DNA of 64,000 nt from JAAYXS01 sp964550375 (GCA_964550375.1 CAZJYX010000018.1:1-64000); one strand, 5' to 3'; numbered from the stretch's first letter, positions 1 to 9,286 are shown. Notes: a model not told the origin generated them from the sequence alone. Program-made: numbers and translations.

Positions 1-252
1 CTCGCCGAACGCCTCGCCGCGCCGGCCAGCGCAGCCCCTCAAGGGATCGGCGTGCGATTCGACACGCTCGTTGCCTTACTGGGACTGCCCTGGGGTGGCC
101 CGCCGGAACGCTCGACCGAGGAACCGGGCGGATCTTCGACGCCCCCGCGCTGCGAGGACGCCAATCGCATCGGCTGTGAACCGGGCCGCGGCTGCCTGCA
201 ACGGAACCGCCGCCTCGCGGTCACTCAGCGCAGCACCGGAGCGGTTCTTTGA
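1..252 (+). CDS. Possible 3' end of a gene entering from the left (weak)
   Basis: The reading frame is open from the first base to a TGA at 250-252 (83 codons). The first half has G or C at most third codon positions, as in real genes of this window. The second half is arginine- and cysteine-rich and less convincing. I recognise no domain. It could be the tail of a gene that begins outside the window, or chance openness in GC-rich DNA. From 253 to about 380 I see nothing. Confidence 0.2.
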   Translation, partial: LAERLAAPASAAPQGIGVRFDTLVALLGLPWGGPPERSTEEPGGSSTPPRCEDANRIGCEPGRGCLQRNRRLAVTQRSTGAVL

Positions 253-382
253 CAACTGAATACTGCGGCCGCGGTGGGCCGTGACCAGCGGCGCCCAGGG
301 GCAGACGGACGCCTCCAAAGCGCCGTGCATCGGCCCCGCGACACAATGGTGTCCGACCAAGCCGACACGCGACGAGCCAAGT

Positions 383-545
383 CTCGTCGACCGCGCCCAG
401 CGAATACCCTTCCCATCCACCCAGCACCTCGATAAGCTTCGCGTCCGCCATCGGCAGCTCCTGTTCTCTTGATGTCCTTGCAGAACAACAAGATAGAACG
501 GGACTGCCGTTGGCTCATCTACGCCCCGGAATTCGGAGATGAACC
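383..545 (-). mobile_element. 5'-end relic of an ISL3-family insertion sequence
   Basis: On the minus strand this starts with GGTTCATCTCCG at 545, runs through about 94 non-coding bases, and reaches an ATG at 451 with a good AGGAG ribosome site. About 23 codons follow (LIEVLGGWEGYSLGAV), which match the N-terminus of ISL3-type transposases of the LLGxWEGYxLGTV kind. After about 383 the similarity stops and the rest of the transposase is missing. The leader aligns with the leader of the second ISL3 relic at 49894-49998 (both start GGTTC and share ATCTTGTTGTT). That makes the call much firmer than the short protein piece alone. Confidence 0.6.
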
Positions 546-647
546 ATTAATGTGTGGCATCCCAATCGAATTCTGACGCGGAAGTGCTGCTAGACGGCGG
601 CTCTGGTATGTCACACCTTTTCCGCTCCCGGTAGTAATTCATTCGTG

Positions 648-1394
648 CTATCCAGATTGCAGAAGTATGAGCATCGCCCCCGCCATGGCAGCCATGCCCA
701 AATCCTCAACGAGAGTGATGGTGGTCATGGGCAGGTTCAGTACTGTGCCGAGGCAGGCACAGCGGATACGCTGCCTATTCGCGAGCGCAATGCCGACACC
801 CGCGGCGCCGATGAGCATCACCACCAGCGTGACGAGATTGGTCACGACTGGGAAGAGTCCGAGCAAGTAAGCCGCTCCAAGGGCCAGTTCCACAAACGGG
901 TAGGCCCATCCCCATCCAGGCGCGGCCTTGGCGAGCAAGTCATAGGTGCGGTAGGTGCGGACAAAGCCGGGCAGATCGAGCAGCTTGAAAAAGCCGAACA
1001 CGATGAAGAAACCAGCCATGAAGTTGGCCATCATTACATTGAGGCCGAAAGAGCCGGTGCGGATGGCGGCAAGCACCGTCACAGCGGCGATGAAGCCGAC
1101 GATCAGCAGCAGCGGATAGAGGCTTTCCTGTGGCTCAGGCGAGCTTTCGGCTGCCTGGGGCTGTGATGTGGCCGACTGGATAGTCGTCGCGTCGTAGTCG
1201 CCGGCTGACCGAACGGCTGCTCGAATCGTCTCATCGCTCGTCCCCGTGGCCACATGCACAATCGCACGAGGCGGCGTAAGCGTGACCTCTGCGCGGCGTA
1301 CACCCGGGACTTGGCGGAGTGCTTCGCCGATCGAATTCACGCAACTCTGGCAGTGCATTCCACTCAATTCAACCTGCTTGGTGGTATCGCTCAT
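648..1394 (-). CDS. HMA domain-MauE-like membrane protein fusion, last gene of the metal efflux operon
   Basis: This 248-residue protein has an N-terminal heavy-metal-associated domain (residues about 5-70) with the MxCxxC metal site as MHCQSC (Cys15 and Cys18). An acidic/proline linker follows, then four predicted membrane helices resembling MauE/DoxX proteins, with a Cys pair (RCAC) in the last third. HMA domains bind Cu(I) or similar ions and pass them to partners; MauE proteins are membrane proteins linked to disulfide or thiol handling. The start overlaps the stop of the RND pump gene by four bases (ATGA), so the two are translationally coupled. A role in delivering or sensing the pumped metal at the membrane is inference. 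Confidence 0.8.
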   Translation of the reverse strand: MSDTTKQVELSGMHCQSCVNSIGEALRQVPGVRRAEVTLTPPRAIVHVATGTSDETIRAAVRSAGDYDATTIQSATSQPQAAESSPEPQESLYPLLLIVGFIAAVTVLAAIRTGSFGLNVMMANFMAGFFIVFGFFKLLDLPGFVRTYRTYDLLAKAAPGWGWAYPFVELALGAAYLLGLFPVVTNLVTLVVMLIGAAGVGIALANRQRIRCACLGTVLNLPMTTITLVEDLGMAAMAGAMLILLQSG

Positions 1395-4300
1395 GCTTCA
1401 CGCTCCGGGGCTGGCACGAAATCCGTGTCGGGCAGGCCGAGTTTCCACTTGGCCTGCTTGATCGCGCAGTAGCAGGTCGGCACCACCAGTATCGTGACCA
1501 GGGCCACGAGCATGCCGCCGAAGACGGGCAGGGCCATCGGCGTCATCACGTCGCTGCCGCGGCCGGTGGTGAGCAATACGGGCAGCAGTGCGGCCAGCGT
1601 CGTGAACGTGGTCATCAGCGCGGGCCGAATGCGCCGCAGGCCGGCGCGGACGACGCACTCCTCGATCTCCTCGTACCGCTTGATCTTGCTGCGGGTGAAG
1701 GTCTGGTCGAGATACGTGCCGATGACGATGCCGTCGTCAACGGCGATGCCGAACAGGGCGATGAATCCGACCCACACGGCGACAGTCAGGTACATATTGT
1801 CGCCGGGGAAGGGCCGGTCCATCACCCCAGCCGTGTGAAGCCCGTCCTGGATCTGTGGCCACCAGTCGAGCAGGATGAAGCCGCCGGAGAAGGCGACCGG
1901 GATCGCCAGGAAGATCACCAGTGTGAGCGGCCAGCGCTTGAACTGGAGGTAGATCAGCAGGAAGTTGATGACCAGCACGAGCGGCACGAGGATCGCCAGG
2001 CGATTCTTGGCGCGGATGTTTCGCTCGTAGCTGCCGGCCCAGCGCAGGTAATAGCCCTCGGGCATTTCGATCTCGCCGTTGATCAGCGCGTCGTCGATGA
2101 TGCGCTGACCATTTCGCACGAGCGTCGTCTCGTCAATGCCCTGGTTGCTCATGGTGACATAGCTGACATATTTCGCGCCTTCGCGGCGCACGCTCATCGG
2201 CCCGGTGACGCGCTGGATGTCGGCTACTTGGGCAATGGGAATCTGGGCACCGGTCGGGGTGGGCACGAGGATCCGCTCGAGATCGGGCACCTCGTCGCGC
2301 AGCTCGCGCTGGTAGCGGATACGTACTGGATAGCGGTCGAGCCCTTCGTAGGTCGTCGTCAGGTTCTTGCCGCCGATGGCCACCTCGATGACCTGCTGCA
2401 CGTTGGCGATATTCACGCCGTAGCGGGCGATGGCCTCGCGGTCGATGCGGAACTCGAGGTAGGGCTTGCCGCTGATGCGGACGGCGTTGATCGCCTGGGC
2501 GTTATCGAGTCGTTCACGCAGGAGTTGCTCAATCTCGACGGCCAGCTCCTCGCAGCGGGCGATGCTGTCGCCGTAGATCTTGATGCCGATCTTGGCGGTC
2601 AGCCCGGTGCTGAGCATCTCGACACGCGTGCGGATCGGCTGGAGTTCGACCGATGGCAGCACGCCGGGGAAGCTCCCGGCCGATTTGATGTCGGCCCAGA
2701 TTTCGTCCATCGTGCGTTTCCGGCGCATTCCCTCGAATTCCGGGTCGTCGATGACCGGCCAATCGCTACGCGGTTTGAGCAGGATCATGGTCTCCAGCAT
2801 GCCCACGGGGGCGGGGTCGAGTGGCGACTCGATGCGCCCGAGCTTGCCCACGACCAGGTCGACCTCGGGGATCTGGGCGAATTGCACGTCCTGCTTCTGC
2901 ATGACGTCCATCACCGTGTTGATCGAGCCGGCCGGCAGCACGCTGGGCATGTAGAGGAAGTCGCCTTCGTCCAGCGGCGGCATGAACTCCTGGCCGATGC
3001 CCTGGCCGTCCACGAGCGCCTGGAGCGGCTCATACTCTTCGAGACTGCCTCCGGGAGGTGGCGCCAGCACGGCAGCGAAGGCCCGCTGGTTCCCGGGGAC
3101 AACACCGGCACGCTCGAACGCTAGCGCGGCGAGGATGAACACGACGACGGCCAGCGCGCGGCGTGACCAGCCGAGCCAGACGGGTTGCTTCGTCTTGCCC
3201 CGCCAAGTCGCGATGCCGACGCGGGCGGAATCGAACAGCAGCGGCATGATGACAAAACCGACCACCGCCGCCAGGCCCAGGTGGAGCCACCACGCCGCCG
3301 TCCACTCCAGCGGGGAAAGCCCAAGTTGCTCCAGCGGCCATGTGAGCGGGCCGATCAGCGCGCCCCAGCCGAGCCAGATGGACAGGCCCCAGATCACGAG
3401 CGCTGCGGGAACCGCCAGGAACAGCGCCTTGTGATGCAGGACCCAGCGCAGCGTCGGCTCGTAGACCCAGTGGATGAACCTGCTCGTCGGGTTCTGCTCG
3501 ATCGGCCGGATGCGCTCGCGCAGAACGACGACCACGATGAGGGCCACGGCGAGGCCTGCGGCCCCGGCCGCGACGGCCGTGGACCAGCCCAGGTACTGCT
3601 CGATGTCCGCCGCGAAGCCGGCAAGTGCGGGGTGAATCTGATCGGCCGACCACCAGGTCGCGGCGCTGAGGCCACCGAGCACAAGGGCGGTGATGATGGC
3701 CGTCGTCCAGCCGGTCCGGCGACTGCGCAACAGCAGCGACGCCAGCGGCGGCACGACGGTCAGCGCCAGGATCACCGCGCCGACCATGCAGAACGTCTTG
3801 GTCCAGGCCAGCGGCGTGAACAGCTTCGCCGCCTGTCCTTCGAGGAAGAAGACCGGGATGAACGAAATCACGGTCGTGCTGACGGCCGTCAGGATTGCCG
3901 GCCCGACTTCCGTGGCCGCTTCGGCGACATACTGGCTGCGCTGGGCGCGGTCGATTACCTCGCGTTGCGTGCCATTGTCGTCCGTTTCGATGCGCGTGTA
4001 ATCGTCGCGATGGTCGGTCAGGTACTGGTAGATGTTCTCCAGCATCACGATGCCCATGTCGACCATCGTGCCGATCGCGATCGCGATGCCGGCCAGGCTC
4101 ATGATGTTGCTCGGCAGCCGCAGGGCCTGCATGCAGATGAACGCGAACAGCACCGCCAGCGGCAGCGTGACCGCGATCACCAGGCTGCTGCGGAAGTGCA
4201 GCAAGAACAGCACCACCGCCACCACGGTGATGAGCAGCTCCTGCCCCAATGCCGTCGTCAGCGTGGCCATCGTCTCGTGGATCAGGTCGGTGCGGTCGTA

Positions 4301-5467
4301 GAACGCGTTGACGCGCACGCCCGGCGGCAGACCGCGCTCGACCGTGTCGACCTTCGCCTTGACGCCCTCGATCACGCCCAGCGGATTCTCGCCGAAACGC
4401 ATCGTCACACAGCCGCCGACCGCCTCGGCGCCCATCTTGTCCAGCGCGCCGCGGCGGAAGTCCGGCCCGACAGAGACGGCCGCCACCTGGTGCACGTACA
4501 CCGGCGTACCGTTTTCGGCGTGGATGACGATGTTCTCGATGTCCTCGATGACGGCCTCTTCGCGGGCTTCGCGCTCTGCGGCGCTGCGCTGCTGTCCGCC
4601 CAGGAAGCCGATGCCGCGGACCAGGATCTCCATTCCATTCTCTTCGATGACCTTCGCGCCGACGTCGATGTTCGCATTGCTCAGCGCGGCAACGAGCTTG
4701 GAGAGCGGGGCGTTGAAGGCCCGGAGCGCTTCAGGATTGACGTCGATCTGGTACTGGCGCACGAAGCCGCCCACGCTGGCGACCTCGCTGACACCTTCCA
4801 CGCTCTCCAGGGCAAGCTTGACGTCGAAGTCCTGGATACTGCGGAGCCGATCCAGCGGCAGCTTGCTGAAGACCAGCGGTGTACCACTGACAGGGTCGGT
4901 GTACGGCTCGGCGGCGTCGAGCTGTGCAGCAAGACTCGGGTCGCTCTCAAGCAGCGCATCGCGTGACGCCGAGGTGAGAACTCCATCGTCCGTGAAACGC
5001 AGCCCCGGACGGTCCGGCGAATACCAGCCGTTCTCGACGGTGTACCAGAAGATCTGTCCCAGCGCCGTTGCGTCGGGTCCCAGCCGCGGCGTCACGCCGG
5101 CCGGGAGCTGCCCCTGCGCGACATTCAATCGCTCCAGCACACGGCTGCGGGCCCAGTAGAACTCGGCGTCGTCCTGGAAGACCACGTACACGATCGACCA
5201 GCCGAAGCCGCTCGTAGCCCGGATCTCCTTGACTTCCGGCACACCCTGTAACGCGACGGTTAGCGGGTAGGTGACCTGTTCGTCGACGTCCTTGGGGCTG
5301 CGGCCCATCCACTCGCTGAAGACGATGACCTGATTCTCCGCGATGTCCGGCAGCGCGTCCTTCGGGTTTTCCTCGATGGCCCGCCAGCCGAAGATCACCA
5401 GCGCGCCGGCGAGGATGAGTGCCAGCAACGGCGTCTGCAGAAAGAGGCGGATCAGGCCGTTAATCAC
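1391..5467 (-). CDS. cusA: CusA/CzcA-type heavy-metal RND efflux pump, enlarged
   Basis: Inner-membrane proton-driven pump that moves metal ions, most likely Cu(I)/Ag(I), to the periplasmic adaptor and outer-membrane channel. Family marks include the start INGLIRLFLQ, the TM4 segment AIAIGTMVDMGIVMLENI, the MPPLDEGDFLYMPSVLP stretch and MLSTGLTAKIGIKIYG, all close to CusA. I place the start at GTG 5467, which has a perfect AAGGAGG six bases upstream and overlaps the adaptor gene's stop by eight bases; an ATG at 5491 is in frame but lacks such a site. The product is 1358 residues against about 1040 usual for the family. Extra sequence sits in the first periplasmic region (around residues 145-205) and as extra hydrophobic segments between TM6 and TM7. 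Confidence 0.93.
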   Translation of the reverse strand: MINGLIRLFLQTPLLALILAGALVIFGWRAIEENPKDALPDIAENQVIVFSEWMGRSPKDVDEQVTYPLTVALQGVPEVKEIRATSGFGWSIVYVVFQDDAEFYWARSRVLERLNVAQGQLPAGVTPRLGPDATALGQIFWYTVENGWYSPDRPGLRFTDDGVLTSASRDALLESDPSLAAQLDAAEPYTDPVSGTPLVFSKLPLDRLRSIQDFDVKLALESVEGVSEVASVGGFVRQYQIDVNPEALRAFNAPLSKLVAALSNANIDVGAKVIEENGMEILVRGIGFLGGQQRSAAEREAREEAVIEDIENIVIHAENGTPVYVHQVAAVSVGPDFRRGALDKMGAEAVGGCVTMRFGENPLGVIEGVKAKVDTVERGLPPGVRVNAFYDRTDLIHETMATLTTALGQELLITVVAVVLFLLHFRSSLVIAVTLPLAVLFAFICMQALRLPSNIMSLAGIAIAIGTMVDMGIVMLENIYQYLTDHRDDYTRIETDDNGTQREVIDRAQRSQYVAEAATEVGPAILTAVSTTVISFIPVFFLEGQAAKLFTPLAWTKTFCMVGAVILALTVVPPLASLLLRSRRTGWTTAIITALVLGGLSAATWWSADQIHPALAGFAADIEQYLGWSTAVAAGAAGLAVALIVVVVLRERIRPIEQNPTSRFIHWVYEPTLRWVLHHKALFLAVPAALVIWGLSIWLGWGALIGPLTWPLEQLGLSPLEWTAAWWLHLGLAAVVGFVIMPLLFDSARVGIATWRGKTKQPVWLGWSRRALAVVVFILAALAFERAGVVPGNQRAFAAVLAPPPGGSLEEYEPLQALVDGQGIGQEFMPPLDEGDFLYMPSVLPAGSINTVMDVMQKQDVQFAQIPEVDLVVGKLGRIESPLDPAPVGMLETMILLKPRSDWPVIDDPEFEGMRRKRTMDEIWADIKSAGSFPGVLPSVELQPIRTRVEMLSTGLTAKIGIKIYGDSIARCEELAVEIEQLLRERLDNAQAINAVRISGKPYLEFRIDREAIARYGVNIANVQQVIEVAIGGKNLTTTYEGLDRYPVRIRYQRELRDEVPDLERILVPTPTGAQIPIAQVADIQRVTGPMSVRREGAKYVSYVTMSNQGIDETTLVRNGQRIIDDALINGEIEMPEGYYLRWAGSYERNIRAKNRLAILVPLVLVINFLLIYLQFKRWPLTLVIFLAIPVAFSGGFILLDWWPQIQDGLHTAGVMDRPFPGDNMYLTVAVWVGFIALFGIAVDDGIVIGTYLDQTFTRSKIKRYEEIEECVVRAGLRRIRPALMTTFTTLAALLPVLLTTGRGSDVMTPMALPVFGGMLVALVTILVVPTCYCAIKQAKWKLGLPDTDFVPAPEREA

Positions 5468-7622
5468 CGTCGGCCTCCTTCGCGCTTGCACTGGCGATCC
5501 GGTCCTGGATCACCTGCGGTAGCTTGGGGATGTACTGCTGCGGATCGGCCTCGAACTTCGGAATGCACGGCGGGCAGCAGAAGTAGACGCGCACGCCGCG
5601 GCAGTCCGTGTATACCTCCGAGTCGATCTCGTTACCCATTACCGGGCAGACGGTCTGCTTGATGTCGCCGACGTTGTCGTGGCCGGTATGTGTACCCGAC
5701 TCGGCCGACCGAATGCGCTCCTGCACGGCCTTGGGCAGCTTGGGTATGTACTTCTCCGGTTCAGCGAGGAACTTGTCATCACAACCCCAGCAACAGAAGT
5801 AGACCTTCACGCCCTTGTATTCGATGAACACATCGGGATTGATCGGATTGCCCATCACGGGACAGAGCGTCTGCTCCAGACCCTTCTCGTCGTCCGCTGT
5901 GTGCGCGGCACTGTCCGCCGTGGGGTCATGGTGTTGGTGGTCGCCGAATCCCCGCGCCGAGAAGAGGCTGGGCTTGCCGGCGAGCTGCATCTGGCTGTCG
6001 ATGGCAAAGTTGCCGCGCGTGACCACACGCTCGCCACCACTGAGCCCCGCCAGGATCGGATAGTACTCTTGCCCGCGTTCATCGCTTGCGAGCGGACCGA
6101 CCGTGACTTCCACGCCGCGATACGTACCGGGCGCCGATTCGACGTAGACGAGCGCCCGCTGCCCGGTTTGCATGACCGCGTCACGCGGCACGGAGAGCAC
6201 CGCCGTGGCTTCGGTCGGCGAGGCGTATTGCGGCAGGTCTTCCACGCGGACCATGTCCATCTTACAAATCGGACAGAGCGTCATTTCGCTGGCCGTCTCC
6301 CATGGGTGCATGGGGCAAGCGTATGCTCCGGTCGGCGCCGGGACCGCACCTCGCCCGCCGCGGCTGAGCGCTGCGTCAATCTGCGCGGTGACCCACATGT
6401 CCGGCTTCAATCGCAAAGCAGGGTTGTCCGCGTGAATGCGTGCCGGGACGGTCCGCGTCTGCGGGTCCACCTTCGGGTCAATGAAGACGATCTCGCCGGT
6501 GAACACCTCGCCCGGCAGCGAGCGTGTCGAAACCAGCACTTGCTGAAACGGCCGCACCCACGGCAAGTCGGTTTCGTACAGGTCGACCAGCAACCACAGG
6601 TGCTGCAGGTCTGCAATCGTGTAAAGCGCGTCACCGGTCTTGACGTACTTGCCCTCCATGACGTGTTTCTCGACGATCGTGCCACCAATTGGGGCGTACA
6701 CGACCAAGTGCGTCTGCGGCCTCCCACTGCGCTCAACGGCTTCGATCTGGACCTCGGTCACGCCCAGCAGTTCGAGCTTCCGTCTGGCTGAATGCAGCAC
6801 CTGCTCGCTGCTGCGCCGCGAGACGGCGGTTTGCGCGTCGCGCGAGGCATCCACAGCGCGGAGCGCCTGCAGGTACTCCTCCTGGGCCGACAGTAGTTCG
6901 GGACTGTAGATCTCAACCAGGTGATCGCCCTGGCTTACGTTCATCCCCGTGAAGTCGGCGAACAGCTTATCAATGCGCCCATCGATCCACGCGCTGGCCA
7001 TCCGGTAGCGCGTTTCGTCGTAGCTCACGCGGCCCACGGTGCGAATGCGCTTAAACAGCAAGCGCGGCTCGACCGGCTCGCTCTCAACCTCTGCCAGGCG
7101 CTGCGCCCGTTCATTGAGCTTGATCTCGAAATCGCCCGCACCCTGGCCGTCGGTCTCCACGCGCTCGCGCTTCATCCCGCAGACCGGGCAGCGGCTCTCT
7201 GGATCCGAACTGCCCTGATCGCCGCATTCGGGCATGGTGCACCGGTACCAAGCCGACGATTTGTCGCCGCCCGGGCTCGCACCGTGCTGGTGCCCGGCAG
7301 ATGATATCGCAGCCGGCTTGACGCCAGGGTCATCACTGCCGACGTACTTCGGCACCAGTTCCATGCCGCAGATCGGGCATTTGCCCGCCTCGGACCGCTG
7401 AACTTCCGGGTGCATCGTGCACGTCCAGTGGTCAATCATCGGCTCTTGGGCAAGGCTTCCGGTCGCGACCGGCGCGCCCCGTGCGGGCAGTCGGCTCGCC
7501 GCGCTCGACATCCGCCACGTGGCCCACAGCGCGAACGCACCGAGCGCGCTCAGGACGACCGCCCAACGGATCAGCACGCTGCGGAGTTCTTTCATCGTCG
7601 CAGGGGCAATCTCATGACTCAT
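5460..7622 (-). CDS. cusB: CusB-type periplasmic adaptor with five metal-binding modules
   Basis: Membrane-fusion subunit linking the RND pump to the TolC-like channel (720 residues). After an N-terminal membrane anchor (residues about 16-36) come two HMBD-type metal modules (CTMHPEV...CPICGM at 67-87; CTMPECG...CPVCGM at 128-150). The hairpin/lipoyl/beta-barrel adaptor core lies around 165-420, a third HMBD module (CPMHPW...CPICKM, 436-455) interrupts the C-terminal part, and the last beta domain follows. The C-terminus adds two YHS-like modules, each CPVMGN...YFCC..C (587-630 and 659-702). The start at 7622 has AGGAGAT upstream; the frame is open 40 codons further but lies inside the preceding gene, with which the true start overlaps by 11 bases. 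Confidence 0.92.
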   Translation of the reverse strand: MSHEIAPATMKELRSVLIRWAVVLSALGAFALWATWRMSSAASRLPARGAPVATGSLAQEPMIDHWTCTMHPEVQRSEAGKCPICGMELVPKYVGSDDPGVKPAAISSAGHQHGASPGGDKSSAWYRCTMPECGDQGSSDPESRCPVCGMKRERVETDGQGAGDFEIKLNERAQRLAEVESEPVEPRLLFKRIRTVGRVSYDETRYRMASAWIDGRIDKLFADFTGMNVSQGDHLVEIYSPELLSAQEEYLQALRAVDASRDAQTAVSRRSSEQVLHSARRKLELLGVTEVQIEAVERSGRPQTHLVVYAPIGGTIVEKHVMEGKYVKTGDALYTIADLQHLWLLVDLYETDLPWVRPFQQVLVSTRSLPGEVFTGEIVFIDPKVDPQTRTVPARIHADNPALRLKPDMWVTAQIDAALSRGGRGAVPAPTGAYACPMHPWETASEMTLCPICKMDMVRVEDLPQYASPTEATAVLSVPRDAVMQTGQRALVYVESAPGTYRGVEVTVGPLASDERGQEYYPILAGLSGGERVVTRGNFAIDSQMQLAGKPSLFSARGFGDHQHHDPTADSAAHTADDEKGLEQTLCPVMGNPINPDVFIEYKGVKVYFCCWGCDDKFLAEPEKYIPKLPKAVQERIRSAESGTHTGHDNVGDIKQTVCPVMGNEIDSEVYTDCRGVRVYFCCPPCIPKFEADPQQYIPKLPQVIQDRIASASAKEADGD

Positions 7623-9144
7623 CGCTGATATCTCCTGTCTGCTCGACAGCCGCGGAATCCCGCGCGGAATCGCGGCGGAGCAGTTGAAGCCCGACTTCGC
7701 GTTGCAGATCGGCGAAGGCGGTTTCCAGGTCCACAGTCTCACGATGGCGCATCAGCTCGAATTGGAGCCAGCGCCGCCAGTTGTCGATCAATGAGAGGAA
7801 GTCGGCTTCGCCGGCCTGATAGGCGGTCAGCGTCACTTCGTACGTCTGCCGTGCTTGCGGAATGAGCTCGCCGTCGAGCACACGCAGCGTCTGTTGTTGC
7901 GCGTCGACACGCGACCACGCATCGAAGATACGGAAGGCAATCAGATTCTGCTTCGAGCGCAGTTCGCCCTGTGTGGCCAACAGGCGCTGTCGCGCCTCGC
8001 GCTTGCGAGCCTCTATGCGCTGCGTCCAGATCGGGATGTTCATCTGGAGGGTGACGGCCCAGTTGTCATCGCCCACCTCGCTCTTGCGGTTCATCGGCGG
8101 ACGCTGACCCGTCGTAGGGTTGACCGGCGGGATGAATGGCTCGCGACCGTCAAGGTAGTTCCACTCGAATCCCACGGTCACGTCTGGCCAGTAGCCTAGT
8201 TTGGCCAATTCGACCTGCTCACGGTCGCGCTCGACCTGCTCGCGCAGCGAAGCCAGCTCTGGACTGTGCTCACCGGCCAGTGCGATGAGACTCTCCACGT
8301 CGGCGTTGACGGCGGAAACGTCTACCGGTGTTGTCGCGGGAATCGCTCGCTGCGGCGGGTTGTCCGTCAGTTGGTTCAGCGCCGCGACAGCCGAAGTGCG
8401 ACGGATCTGGTAGCGATGCTCATCGTCGCGGAGCTTCGCGAGTTCGGTCTGCACCCGCAAGAGGTCCTGCTGTTGGACCTTGCCGACCTGGTACTGTGTG
8501 TTAATGACGCGCTCCAGATCTTCGAGCAACTGTCGATTCTCGCGCGTGATCTCTACGTAGCGGTCGAGTCGGTAGACTTGCCAATACGCCCGTTCCACAT
8601 CGGCGATGAGTTCAACACGCTTGCTGTTCAACCGCTCCAGCGCCATCCGCGTCTCAGCGGCGGCGACGTTGCCGGTCCGTTCAAGCTTGGCCAGCAGCGG
8701 AAGCGTCTGGGCGACCCCCAGCGTGAAGTACATGTCACCCGCCGCCGTCTGAATCGGCTCAGGCCGAATGACGGTCCGGATCATCGGATCGGGGAGCGAA
8801 GTGACTTGCGGAATACGCTCGAGCTTCGCTCGGGCTTCAGCACCGGCAGCCTGGATGGCTGGATTCCGCTCCAACGCCTCCCGAATGTAGGTGTCCACGG
8901 GCCGGCGTGGCGCGCCCGGATGAATCGCTTCGCTCGCTGGCTCGGATTCAGATCGGGCAGGCTGCGCCCCAGGCGGCGTCAACGTAGCACGTTGCCTTCG
9001 CCATCCGTGCACCGCATGCTCGACGTCCCGCTGCGACCGGTCGTAGGTCGCACAACCCGCCGGAATGCACAGGAGGAGTACCGAGGAGGTAAACGCCACG
9101 ACCTCCCAACGCTTCGGCGTACGATTCTCGGATCGTCTGCGCAT
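7612..9144 (-). CDS. TolC/CusC-family outer-membrane efflux lipoprotein
   Basis: Outer-membrane channel subunit of the efflux complex. The ATG at 9144 has GGAGGAT six bases upstream and gives a 510-residue protein. A basic N-terminus leads to a hydrophobic stretch and a lipobox ending IPAGC, so it is predicted to be a lipoprotein. The rest is long alpha-helical coiled-coil sequence with the two-fold repeat usual for TolC proteins, for example LERTGNVAAAETRMALERLN in the first half and RIEARKREARQRLLATQGEL in the second. It is followed by the adaptor and pump genes in the usual C-B-A order and overlaps the adaptor gene by 11 bases. Confidence 0.9.
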   Translation of the reverse strand: MRRRSENRTPKRWEVVAFTSSVLLLCIPAGCATYDRSQRDVEHAVHGWRRQRATLTPPGAQPARSESEPASEAIHPGAPRRPVDTYIREALERNPAIQAAGAEARAKLERIPQVTSLPDPMIRTVIRPEPIQTAAGDMYFTLGVAQTLPLLAKLERTGNVAAAETRMALERLNSKRVELIADVERAYWQVYRLDRYVEITRENRQLLEDLERVINTQYQVGKVQQQDLLRVQTELAKLRDDEHRYQIRRTSAVAALNQLTDNPPQRAIPATTPVDVSAVNADVESLIALAGEHSPELASLREQVERDREQVELAKLGYWPDVTVGFEWNYLDGREPFIPPVNPTTGQRPPMNRKSEVGDDNWAVTLQMNIPIWTQRIEARKREARQRLLATQGELRSKQNLIAFRIFDAWSRVDAQQQTLRVLDGELIPQARQTYEVTLTAYQAGEADFLSLIDNWRRWLQFELMRHRETVDLETAFADLQREVGLQLLRRDSARDSAAVEQTGDISDES

Positions 9145-9244
9145 GATCGATCCTCCGCGGCATGGCACCGCGCTTGCCCCCGCAACGCGGCGGCGTAATT
9201 CAGGTTTCGACAGAGACTTATGCGGCTCGGGCGCAGCATAGCCG

Positions 9245-9263
9245 GTTACGGGTGGTCCGTAAC
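9245..9263. repeat. Perfect hairpin between the Cys-rich gene and the TolC-like gene
   Basis: GTTACGG, five-base loop, CCGTAAC: a 7-bp perfect stem in the 142-base gap between the first two genes of the efflux operon. There is no T-run, so it does not look like a classic terminator. It could be an mRNA-stability or processing element, or an operator. Confidence 0.4.
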
Positions 9264-9286
9264 GAGCCGTGCGCGGGGAGGCGGGG

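Noticed and set aside
241..270. TTCTTTGACAACTGAATA as a promoter or element end
   Set aside because: TTGACA is present but there is no -10 at the right spacing and no gene follows on that strand.
1319..3124. 601-codon plus-strand frame opposite the RND pump
   Set aside because: Antisense shadow: His/Asp/Arg/Gly-rich with no domain, while the minus strand has a textbook RND pump.
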